Below, piece by piece: positions 1 through 5,832 of a stretch of 5,832 nt of DNA. This DNA is from Anaerolineae bacterium (GTDB lineage Bacteria; Chloroflexota; Anaerolineae; JAFGEY01). The DNA lies in the NCBI GenBank assembly GCA_016931365.1, contig JAFGEY010000564.1, positions 1 through 5,832 of the forward strand, in the 5' to 3' direction. Numbering within the stretch: the first letter of the stretch is position 1; every line of letters starts with the position of its first letter. The translations under genes and the position numbers were made by a program. The notes beneath the pieces were generated by a model, which was not told the DNA's origin, did not search any database, and saw only the letters and a program-made list of their open reading frames with translations.

Positions 1-526
1 GCCCTACACCGGCCGCATGGCCGTCGTCCTGCCCCAGGGCGCCCTCTTTCGCGGCGGCGTCGAGGGCGACATCCGGCGCAAGCTGCTGGAGATGGACCTG
101 ATCGAGGCCGTCATCGGCCTGGCACCCAACCTGTTCTACGGCACCGGGCTGGCGGCCTGCATCCTGGTCCTGCGCCGGCGCAAGCAGCCGGCCCGCGCCG
201 GACAGGTGCTGATCGGCGATGCCTCGTCCCTCTACCGCAAGGCGCGAGCGCAGAACCACCTCGATGCCGAGCACGTGGCCACCATCCTGGGCTGGGTGCA
301 AGCCTTTGAGGACGTCGAGGACCGGGCGCGGGTGGTGACCGTGGACGAGATCCAGGAGGAGGACTGGACCCTCAATATCTCCCGCTACGTGCTGCCGCCC
401 ATCGGCGAGGACATTCCGCCGCTGCCGGAAGCCATCTCCGATTTCAAAGCCGCGCTGGCCCGCGTGCGCCAGGCCGAGGGGCAACTGGCCGAGGTCATGG
501 CTGAAGGGGGCTGGCTCGATGGCTGA
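1..526 (+). CDS. hsdM: Type I restriction-modification methyltransferase subunit (HsdM), first of two; 3' part only
   Basis: This is the C-terminal part (about 174 residues) of an adenine-N6 DNA methyltransferase subunit. The reading frame is open to the left edge (first full codon at 2), so the true start lies outside; the ATG at 17 is internal. Visible family landmarks are the strand segment GRMAVVLPQGALF (codons 5-41), the loop GLAPNLFYGTG around 119-145, the hydrophobic strand ACILVL, and the closing block EEDWTLNISRYV followed by a helical tail. These match the end of the HsdM N6_Mtase fold. The catalytic motifs (SAM-binding DPxxGxG and NPPY) would lie upstream, so activity cannot be judged. 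It is clearly homologous to, but strongly diverged from, the HsdM encoded next door, so it is a paralogue and not a recent duplicate. It ends in TGA at 524-526, overlapping the next start by 8 bases. Composition is high GC, like hsdR. Confidence 0.9.
   Translation, partial: PYTGRMAVVLPQGALFRGGVEGDIRRKLLEMDLIEAVIGLAPNLFYGTGLAACILVLRRRKQPARAGQVLIGDASSLYRKARAQNHLDAEHVATILGWVQAFEDVEDRARVVTVDEIQEEDWTLNISRYVLPPIGEDIPPLPEAISDFKAALARVRQAEGQLAEVMAEGGWLDG
503..510 (+). promoter_or_regulatory. Ribosome binding site of the second hsdM
   Basis: The purine-rich GAAGGGGG ends 8 bases before the ATG at 519. It lies inside the last codons of the first hsdM. It supports 519 as the start of the second hsdM, together with an N-terminus typical of the family. 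Confidence 0.6.
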
Positions 527-2036
527 GCGTTTGACCCAACAGGCGCTCGAATCCTACCTGTGGGGCGCGGCCAACATCCTGCGCGGGCTGGTCGACGCCG
601 GCGACTATAAGCAGTACGTCTTTCCCCTGCTTTTCTACAAGCGTCTGTCCGACGTGTGGGACGAGGAGTATGCCGAAGCCCTGGCCTTTTCGGACGACGA
701 GGGCTATGCCCGCGACACGGCCAACGACCGATTTGTCATCCCCGAGGGCGCCCACTGGGACGAGGTGCGCACCGTGCCCCGCGACGTGGGCCGTGCTTTG
801 CAGAACGCCATGCGCGCCATCGAGGCGGCCAATCCCGACCGGCTGGACGGTATCTTTGGCGACGCGCCCTGGACCAACAAGGCCCGCCTGCCCGACGCCA
901 CCCTCAAGAACCTGCTGGAGCATTTCTCGGCCCACAGCCTGTCGCTGGCCGAGGTGCCCGAAGACGAGCTGGGCAACGCCTACGAGTACCTGATCAAGCA
1001 GTTCGCCGACGACAGCGGCCACACGGCGCAAGAGTTCTACACCAACCGCACGTTGGTGCACCTGATGGTCCAGATGCTCCGGCCCCAACCGGGCGAGAGC
1101 ATCTACGATCCCACCTGCGGCACCGGCGGGATGTTGATCTCGGCCCTGGACGAGGTCAAGCGCGGCGGCGGCGAGCACCGCACCTTGCGCCTCTACGGCC
1201 AGGAGCGCAACCACATGACGGCCGCCATCGCCCGCATGAACCTGGTGCTGCACGGCGTCGAGGATTTCGCCGTCGTGCGCGGCGACACGCTGGAGCGCCC
1301 GGCCTTTACCGAGCGCGACCGGCTGCGCACCTTCGACGTGGTGTTGGCCAATCCGCCCTACTCCATCAAGCAGTGGAACCGCGACGCCTGGCAGAGCGAC
1401 GTCTGGGGCCGCAACTTTCTGGGCACGCCGTCCCAGGGCCGGGCCGACTATGCCTTCTTCCAGCACATCCTGGCCAGCATGGATCCGCAGACTGGCCGCT
1501 GCGCCATCCTCTTTCCCCACGGCGTGCTCTTTCGCCGCGACGAGGCCGAGATGCGGCAGCGGCTGGTCAAGGCCGACCTGGTGGAGTGCGTGCTGGGCCT
1601 GGGACCGAACCTCTTTTACAACTCGCCCATGGAGGCCTGCGTCGTCGTCTGCCGCAGCCAGAAGCCACCGGAGCGCCGGGGCCGGATCCTGTTCATCGAC
1701 GCCGTGGACGAGGTGGCCCGCGAGCGGGCGCAGAGCTTTCTCAAGCCCGCGCACCAGGCCCGCATCCTGGACGCCTACCGACAATTCGGGGCAGAGCCCG
1801 ATTTCGCCGTGGCGGCCACCCTGGACGAGATTGCCGCCCAGGGCTACAGCCTGTCCATCCCCCTCTACGTCAAGCGCGTGAACAACAACCACGGCGGCGA
1901 CGATGGCCGCTCGCTGCCGGAGCTGTGGGCTGCCTGGCAGCAGGAGGGACGCCTGTTCTGGCAGGAGATGGACGCCCTGATGGAAATGCTGGATGAACTC
2001 TCTGATCTCGAGAAATCTGGGGAGAAAGCTGAATGA
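519..2036 (+). CDS. hsdM: Type I restriction-modification DNA methyltransferase subunit HsdM, second copy (complete)
   Basis: Complete 505-residue adenine-N6 methyltransferase subunit. With HsdS it would transfer a methyl group from S-adenosylmethionine to adenine in the target sequence. The N-terminal helical HsdM_N domain spans about residues 5-160 (LESYLWGAANILRGLVDAGD, then LLFYKRLSDVWDEEY). The segment EFYTNRTLVHLM (172-183) leads into SAM-binding motif I DPTCGTGGML (197-206). Catalytic motif IV is NPPY (278-281), an intact N6-adenine signature. Later landmarks are GRCAILFPHGVLF (from 326), GLGPNLFYNSP (360-370) and the terminal NLxIxxYV-like block SLSIPLYV (444-451). Many HsdM proteins have TPR where this one has TNR; from memory TNR is a subfamily trait, not a defect. 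The start overlaps the upstream hsdM by 8 bases and the stop overlaps the nuclease start by 4 (ATGA). The C-terminal tail after residue 452 is variable, and its last 18 or so codons have lower GC, matching the next gene. Length is normal and no frameshift is seen. Confidence 0.96.
   Translation: MAERLTQQALESYLWGAANILRGLVDAGDYKQYVFPLLFYKRLSDVWDEEYAEALAFSDDEGYARDTANDRFVIPEGAHWDEVRTVPRDVGRALQNAMRAIEAANPDRLDGIFGDAPWTNKARLPDATLKNLLEHFSAHSLSLAEVPEDELGNAYEYLIKQFADDSGHTAQEFYTNRTLVHLMVQMLRPQPGESIYDPTCGTGGMLISALDEVKRGGGEHRTLRLYGQERNHMTAAIARMNLVLHGVEDFAVVRGDTLERPAFTERDRLRTFDVVLANPPYSIKQWNRDAWQSDVWGRNFLGTPSQGRADYAFFQHILASMDPQTGRCAILFPHGVLFRRDEAEMRQRLVKADLVECVLGLGPNLFYNSPMEACVVVCRSQKPPERRGRILFIDAVDEVARERAQSFLKPAHQARILDAYRQFGAEPDFAVAATLDEIAAQGYSLSIPLYVKRVNNNHGGDDGRSLPELWAAWQQEGRLFWQEMDALMEMLDELSDLEKSGEKAE
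2019..2024 (+). promoter_or_regulatory. Ribosome binding site of the GmrSD-like gene
   Basis: GGGGAG lies 8 bases before the ATG at 2033, inside the end of hsdM. Together with the ATGA stop-start overlap it suggests that translation of the nuclease is coupled to HsdM. Confidence 0.6.
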
Positions 2037-4273
2037 CCATCTCGACATTTGACAGCACAAAAACTGGATTGCAAGAGCTTCTGAAACGCATTGATGACGG
2101 GAAAATGCAGCTTCCCGATTTTCAACGCGGCTGGGTGTGGGACGACGATCGCATCCGCAGCTTGTTGGCTAGTGTTGCAGTATCGTTTCCCATCGGGGCA
2201 GTGATGCTCTTGGAAACAGGCGGCGAGGGTTTGCGGTTCAAACCTCGCCCGGTACAAGGCGCAAACATCCCCCACAGCAAAGAACCTGAAACGTTGGTTT
2301 TGGATGGACAGCAACGATTCACTTCGCTGTACCAAGCCTTGATGCTGCGCCAGCCTGTGCAAACTACCACGGTACAAAAGAAAAAGATCGAACGGTTCTA
2401 CTATCTTGACATGATCCAGATGACGAACGGGGATGTTGATGAGGAAGAAGCGATCCTCAGTATTCCGGCTGACAAGCTAATCAAAAGTGATTTTGGTCGC
2501 AAGATAGACCTTGATCTACGTACTCCAGAAATGGAGTACCAAAATCATCTGTTTCCAGTCAATCAGGTTTTTGACTCAGCCGATTGGCGCACGGGCTACC
2601 AGGAGTACTGGAACTATGCACCTGACAAAATGAAGCTCTTCAACGCGTTTGAGCGTCAGGTTATCAAACGCTTTGAGCAATATCAAGTCCCCGTTATCGA
2701 GCTCAACAAGTCCACCCCAAAAGAAGCTGTCTGCCTCGTCTTTGAAAAAGTGAACACCGGAGGTGTCGCTCTCACAGTCTTTGAATTGCTAACCGCAACC
2801 TTTGCCGCTGACAATTTCCAACTACGCGACGACTGGCGTGATCGTGAAAGACGACTGAAGGGGCAACATAAAGCGCTCGGTTCACTGCAAAGCGACGACT
2901 TTTTGCAGGCAATTGCCTTGCTTGTTACCCAGGAACGCCGTTTGCGAGCCGTGGAAGAAGGAGAAACAGGCGAAAAACTACCAGGCATTAGTTGTAAACG
3001 GCGGGACATTTTGCGTCTCGAGGTGAAGGATTATAAGCAGTGGGCCGATGCTGTTGAACAAGGCTTTGGCCAAGCCGCTCGTTTCCTGCACACCCAAAAC
3101 ATCTATCGTGCCAAAGACCTCCCCTATCGCACACAGGTTGTCCCGTTGGCAGCAGCCTTTGTAACACTGGGCAAAGAAGCCGAACCGGTGGGTGCCCAAA
3201 AGCAGATTGCGCGCTGGTACTGGTGTGGGGTGCTGGGAGAACTATACGGCGGTGCTGTTGAAAGCCGGTTTGCCAGAGATTTGCCTGAATTGGTCACCTT
3301 TGTTCGAGATCACAGTGCCGAACCGAAAACCGTGCAGGACGCCAACTTTGATGCCAATCGCCTACTCTCGCTACGCACCCGCAACAGTGCTGCTTACAAA
3401 GGTATCCATGCCTTGTTGATGCGGGCAGGATGTCGAGATTTTCGCACTGGTGAAACAATCAAGATGCAAACCTTTTTTGATGACAGCATCGACATCCATC
3501 ACATCTTTCCGCAAAATTGGTGTAAAAGCCAGGGCATTGATCCCTACAGATATAACAGCATTATCAACAAAACGGCCATCTCTGCCCGAACCAATCGTAT
3601 CATTGGTGGACAAGCTCCTTCCCAGTACCTGCGGAAGATTGAGTCCGATGCCATGCTAGGTCAAGCTGAACTCTCGACCATTCTCAAAACGCACGGCATT
3701 GACCCCGACCAGTTATACAGTGATAACTTTGAGCAGTTTTTTGGCCAGCGTGGTGCAGCACTGGTTTCGTTGATCGAAGAAGCAATGGGCAAGCCTGTTG
3801 CCCAGGAAGGTGCCGACTTTTTGGCCGTGGTCAATCAAGACGAATATGAAGATGATCTCTTTGAGCTGGATAGCGAAAACGACCAGGAAGAGCCAGACGA
3901 GTATCCTGAACTTGACGACCTATCAGACAGTGCTGATGCAGAACAAACAAAGACAACCGTCTCTCAGGCTGATCTTGAGCAACAGTTCCATCGAGCGATG
4001 ATTGGCATCTATGATACGGCGAAACGTGATACCAGCTACACCCCGACCTATTTCTTCAGAATGGTGTCCGAGGTCGGTGGCCTGGAAACAGCCCGGCGAT
4101 TGCTGCAAAAGACCGATCTTTCTGATGGATTTGTCACGCTTTGGACAATTGGCCGACTCGATTTGACGGTTGAGGCCCACGTAATCAAACCGGAATTTCG
4201 CCCTTTGTTCACGTCACAGGAAATCGCAATTGCCGAACAACGGCTCAAAGAAGTTGATTATCAATTCGACTGA
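2033..4273 (+). CDS. GmrSD-like nuclease (DUF262 + HNH-type DUF1524) with an extra C-terminal module
   Basis: A 746-residue single-chain protein of the GmrSD/DUF262-DUF1524 class. Family members include Type IV restriction enzymes against glucosylated hydroxymethylcytosine DNA and the phosphorothioate-sensing SspE. The DUF262 part, a nucleotide-hydrolysing sensor in studied members, shows LPDFQRGWVW (27-36), DGQQRFTSLY (91-100) and FEKVNTGGVALTVFEL (237-252). A mainly helical middle runs from about 257 to 470. The HNH-like DUF1524 nuclease core shows IDIHHIFP (486-493, with His489/His490) and then NSIINKTAISARTN (508-521), supplying the expected His and Asn residues, so it looks active. A very acidic linker (about 603-637) leads to a compact C-terminal module (about 643-746) with QFHRAMIGIYDTAKR, VSEVGGLETARRLL and SDGFVTLWTIGRLDLTVEA. 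I have seen this block in restriction-associated proteins but know no function for it. GC is much lower than in hsdM and hsdR, suggesting acquisition. The gene is coupled to hsdM (4-base overlap) and hsdS (TGATG). The DNA modification it senses is unknown; related rlo-type genes are known inside other hsd loci. Confidence 0.92.
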   Translation: MTISTFDSTKTGLQELLKRIDDGKMQLPDFQRGWVWDDDRIRSLLASVAVSFPIGAVMLLETGGEGLRFKPRPVQGANIPHSKEPETLVLDGQQRFTSLYQALMLRQPVQTTTVQKKKIERFYYLDMIQMTNGDVDEEEAILSIPADKLIKSDFGRKIDLDLRTPEMEYQNHLFPVNQVFDSADWRTGYQEYWNYAPDKMKLFNAFERQVIKRFEQYQVPVIELNKSTPKEAVCLVFEKVNTGGVALTVFELLTATFAADNFQLRDDWRDRERRLKGQHKALGSLQSDDFLQAIALLVTQERRLRAVEEGETGEKLPGISCKRRDILRLEVKDYKQWADAVEQGFGQAARFLHTQNIYRAKDLPYRTQVVPLAAAFVTLGKEAEPVGAQKQIARWYWCGVLGELYGGAVESRFARDLPELVTFVRDHSAEPKTVQDANFDANRLLSLRTRNSAAYKGIHALLMRAGCRDFRTGETIKMQTFFDDSIDIHHIFPQNWCKSQGIDPYRYNSIINKTAISARTNRIIGGQAPSQYLRKIESDAMLGQAELSTILKTHGIDPDQLYSDNFEQFFGQRGAALVSLIEEAMGKPVAQEGADFLAVVNQDEYEDDLFELDSENDQEEPDEYPELDDLSDSADAEQTKTTVSQADLEQQFHRAMIGIYDTAKRDTSYTPTYFFRMVSEVGGLETARRLLQKTDLSDGFVTLWTIGRLDLTVEAHVIKPEFRPLFTSQEIAIAEQRLKEVDYQFD

Positions 4274-5463
4274 TGACACATAAAGCAGATTGGACAACTG
4301 TCAAGTTTGGCGACGTGGTGCGCCAGGTGAAAGATAAGGTTGACGCCAAGTCTTCCGGGCTGAAGTGGTACGTCGGCGGCGAGCACATGGACACCGATGA
4401 CCTGCGCATCCGGCGCCGGGGTGAGATTACCGACGACTACCTGGGGCCGGCTTTTCATATGCGTTTCCAGCCGGGACAGGTCTTGTACGGCTCGCGGCGA
4501 ACCTATCTGCGCAAGGTGGCCGTGGCCGATTTTGAAGGTATCTGCGCCAACACGACCTTTGTGTTGGAGTCGAAAGACCCCAACACCCTTCTGCCGGAAC
4601 TGCTGCCCTTTGTTATGCAGACGGAGGCGTTTCACGAGTTCTCTATCACGAACTCGAAAGGCTCGGTCAACCCCTATATCAACTTCTCTGATCTTACCGA
4701 GTACGAGTTTGCCCTGCCGCCGCTGGCGGAGCAACGGCGGATTGCAGAGGTTCTTAAGAATTCGCGATCCACAGTGGAATCCATCCAATTTGCGCTTGGT
4801 TCATTGCGCCAGCTACGGATATCTGCCATCGACACTCTATGTACAAGACACGACGGAAAACAAGTTCGGCTTGGCGATGTTTGCGAAATGCAGAATGGCC
4901 GGGCATTTCCTGGCAACCAATACCAAGAAACGGGTGTCCGCCTGTTGCGTCCAGGTAACCTGGGAATAAAAGGTTACTTCGATTGGGATGCTGACAAAAC
5001 CGTCTGTCTTCCCGAGAGTTTCGAATTAGAGGCCCGAGACTACGTCATTGGGGCAGGAGACATAGTCATCAATCTCACCGCACAGTCGTTAGAAGATGGT
5101 TTCATGGGACGGGTATGCTTGGCAAGGGAAGGCGATCACAGCCTGCTCAATCAACGGATCGGACGATTCGTATTTGACTCCAAAGAGGTTTGTCCCGAAT
5201 ACGTTTTTCGCTCTCTTCAGTCGTCTCGATTCCAGCAGCACACTGTGTCGATGTGCGAAGGCACCAAAGTGAAGCATTTGTATTGGAGGCATCTTGAGCG
5301 ATTCGAATTTGCGTTACCCTCCATTGATGAGCAGCGGCACGTAGCCAAAACACTGCAGGAAATCGACAGGTCGATTGATAGATTAGAGGATAGAGAGAAA
5401 CAACAAGGCAAGCTTCACAAGTCACTACTGAACAGCGCTCTTGGCGCGGCTATGGGCATATGA
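4273..5463 (+). CDS. hsdS: Type I restriction-modification specificity subunit HsdS
   Basis: A 396-residue DNA-recognition subunit that bridges two HsdM and recruits HsdR; its two target recognition domains (TRDs) read the two halves of a split target. TRD1 spans about residues 1-150. Its segments YVGGEHMDTDDL, YLGPAFHMRFQPGQVLYGSR and GSVNPYINFSDL belong to a TRD type found in many phyla. The first conserved helical spacer is about 146-189 (FALPPLAEQRRIAEVL onward). TRD2 is about 196-348, starting QVRLGDVCEMQNGRAF and containing LLRPGNL and GDIVINL. The second spacer, FALPSIDEQRHVAKTL and a charged helix, is about 346-390. Both TRDs and both spacers are present, and the length is near the usual 400-450, so the protein looks functional. 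No strong ribosome binding site is seen before the ATG at 4273; the TGATG overlap suggests coupled re-initiation. GC falls from about 62% to about 45% near 4741, inside the central spacer, which suggests TRD2 was exchanged by recombination. The recognised sequence cannot be read from the protein. Confidence 0.95.
   Translation: MTHKADWTTVKFGDVVRQVKDKVDAKSSGLKWYVGGEHMDTDDLRIRRRGEITDDYLGPAFHMRFQPGQVLYGSRRTYLRKVAVADFEGICANTTFVLESKDPNTLLPELLPFVMQTEAFHEFSITNSKGSVNPYINFSDLTEYEFALPPLAEQRRIAEVLKNSRSTVESIQFALGSLRQLRISAIDTLCTRHDGKQVRLGDVCEMQNGRAFPGNQYQETGVRLLRPGNLGIKGYFDWDADKTVCLPESFELEARDYVIGAGDIVINLTAQSLEDGFMGRVCLAREGDHSLLNQRIGRFVFDSKEVCPEYVFRSLQSSRFQQHTVSMCEGTKVKHLYWRHLERFEFALPSIDEQRHVAKTLQEIDRSIDRLEDREKQQGKLHKSLLNSALGAAMGI
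4708..4755 (+). repeat. HsdS central spacer repeat, copy 1
   Basis: Encodes FALPPLAEQRRIAEVL (residues 146-161), the start of the conserved helical spacer after TRD1. It pairs with the copy at 5308. The repeat is a protein-level one, as in most two-TRD HsdS proteins; the bases have diverged. The composition break in hsdS falls inside this copy. Confidence 0.75.
5308..5355 (+). repeat. HsdS distal spacer repeat, copy 2
   Basis: Encodes FALPSIDEQRHVAKTL (residues 346-361), matching copy 1 at FALP, EQR and the following helix. It marks the end of TRD2 and the start of the C-terminal conserved helix that lies against the central helix in HsdS structures. Confidence 0.75.
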
Positions 5464-5473
5464 TTCGACAAGT

Positions 5474-5481
5474 GAGAAGGG
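5474..5481 (+). promoter_or_regulatory. Ribosome binding site of hsdR
   Basis: GAGAAGGG lies just upstream of the ATG at 5485, in the 21-base gap after the hsdS stop. It is the only intergenic space in the window. It supports 5485 as the start and suggests hsdR is initiated independently of hsdS translation. No promoter or terminator is evident in the gap. Confidence 0.55.
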
Positions 5482-5484
5482 AAA

Positions 5485-5832
5485 ATGCCTTTCAACGAGT
5501 CTAACACGGTCGAAGCCTTCGTCCGCGATCTGCTCTGCGGCACGCAGCCCCTCGCCGGCCGGATAGCCGAAACGCCGCCGGTCTATGTCACCGCCGGCCG
5601 CAGCGGGCGCGGCTTGGGCTGGCGCTACGTGCCGGCTGCCCAGCTCCCGCGCCGCATCCAGGACGTTTTTGTCGAGGAATACGCCCGCCAAGCCCTCATC
5701 CGCCTCAACCCGGCCATCGCCGCCGAACCCAGCCGCGCCGATGAAGTGCTCTACAAGCTGCGGGCCATCGTCCTGGGCGTGCGCAGCGACGGCCTGATCC
5801 GGGCCAACGAAGAGTTCACCGCCTGGCTGCGC
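5485..5832 (+). CDS. hsdR: Type I restriction endonuclease subunit HsdR, N-terminal part (cut by window end)
   Basis: The first 116 codons of the motor/nuclease subunit, which in the full complex translocates DNA using ATP and cuts unmodified DNA. The frame starts at ATG 5485 and stays open to the right edge. Landmarks of the HsdR N-terminal region are FNESNTVEAFVRDLL (residues 3-17), WRYVPAAQLPRR (46-57), DVFVEEYARQALIRLNP (60-76), DEVLYKLRAIVL (86-97) and GLIRANEEFTAWL (103-115). This spacing and wording are typical of HsdR, where the PD-(D/E)XK nuclease motif and the SF2 helicase motifs follow downstream; neither lies in this window, so catalytic integrity is unknown. Residues 20-42, before the WRYV block, are rich in Gly, Pro and Ala and look like a small family-variable insertion. 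GC is high (about 75% in one 60-base sample), in contrast with the adjoining end of hsdS. It sits 21 bases after hsdS in the same direction, so it is likely part of the operon. Confidence 0.88.
   Translation, partial: MPFNESNTVEAFVRDLLCGTQPLAGRIAETPPVYVTAGRSGRGLGWRYVPAAQLPRRIQDVFVEEYARQALIRLNPAIAAEPSRADEVLYKLRAIVLGVRSDGLIRANEEFTAWLR

Noticed and set aside
17..526. A small independent gene starting at ATG 17.
   Set aside because: The frame is open upstream of that ATG to the window edge and the visible residues PYTGR continue the HsdM strand motif, so this is the end of a longer hsdM.
656..1996. 446-codon open frame in another + strand frame inside hsdM.
   Set aside because: The product is Arg/Pro/Gly/Ala rich, as expected of a shifted frame in GC-rich DNA, and overlaps an intact methyltransferase.
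172..2036. Possible frameshift or split hsdM, i.e. the two hsdM pieces as one broken gene.
   Set aside because: The second hsdM contains its own full C-terminal region homologous to the first fragment, so the two are paralogues and not halves of one gene.
495..2060. Long (521-codon) open frame on the minus strand opposite hsdM.
   Set aside because: It is the mirror of a high-GC coding gene, where antisense frames lack stops by chance. Its translation is low-complexity (Val, Gly, Ala, His, Gln rich) with no recognisable domain, and the + strand gene has clear catalytic motifs.
5464..5484. Terminator or promoter between hsdS and hsdR.
   Set aside because: The 21-base gap holds a ribosome binding site but no hairpin with a T-run and no -35/-10 pair that I can support.
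5425..5691. Minus-strand open frame covering the hsdS-hsdR junction.
   Set aside because: It is antisense to recognisable HsdR N-terminal sequence and has no supported start or domain.
1..5832. Mobile element ends, tRNA genes, CRISPR repeats or attachment sites explaining the insertion.
   Set aside because: No transposase, terminal inverted repeats, tRNA-like sequence or regularly spaced repeats were seen; homologous recombination within hsd genes explains the mosaic more simply.

Overview
The window is the core of a chromosomal-type Type I restriction-modification (hsd) operon, with all genes on the + strand and almost no non-coding DNA. The order is: 3' end of a first hsdM (cut by the left edge), a complete second hsdM, a large GmrSD-like nuclease gene (DUF262 plus DUF1524), hsdS, and the 5' end of hsdR (cut by the right edge). 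The first four genes overlap by 8, 4 and 1 bases. Only a 21-base gap, carrying a ribosome binding site, precedes hsdR. This points to one transcript with translational coupling.

The host is a high-GC bacterium. Hand counts of 60-base samples give about 65-75% GC in hsdM and hsdR. I cannot name a phylum from this sequence; these protein families are spread widely by horizontal transfer. The composition is patchy. From about 1981 to about 4315 (last codons of the second hsdM, the whole nuclease gene, first codons of hsdS) samples fall to about 42-56% GC. They rise to about 60-63% over the first target recognition domain of hsdS, drop again to about 45% from about 4741 to the end of hsdS, and rise to about 75% in hsdR. 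The operon therefore looks like a mosaic of an older high-GC M/M/S/R backbone, an inserted nuclease cassette, and a replaced second specificity half of hsdS.

Working model: HsdS sets the DNA target through two recognition domains. One or both HsdM proteins bind it and methylate adenine in that target. HsdR joins the complex to translocate and cut unmodified DNA. The embedded DUF262/DUF1524 protein is probably a second nucleotide-dependent nuclease that acts alongside the Type I enzyme, for example against phage DNA whose modifications or anti-restriction proteins defeat Type I cleavage. That last role is inference. The unusual points are the two different HsdM subunits in tandem, the coupled insertion of a Type IV-like nuclease between hsdM and hsdS, and the extra C-terminal module of that nuclease.
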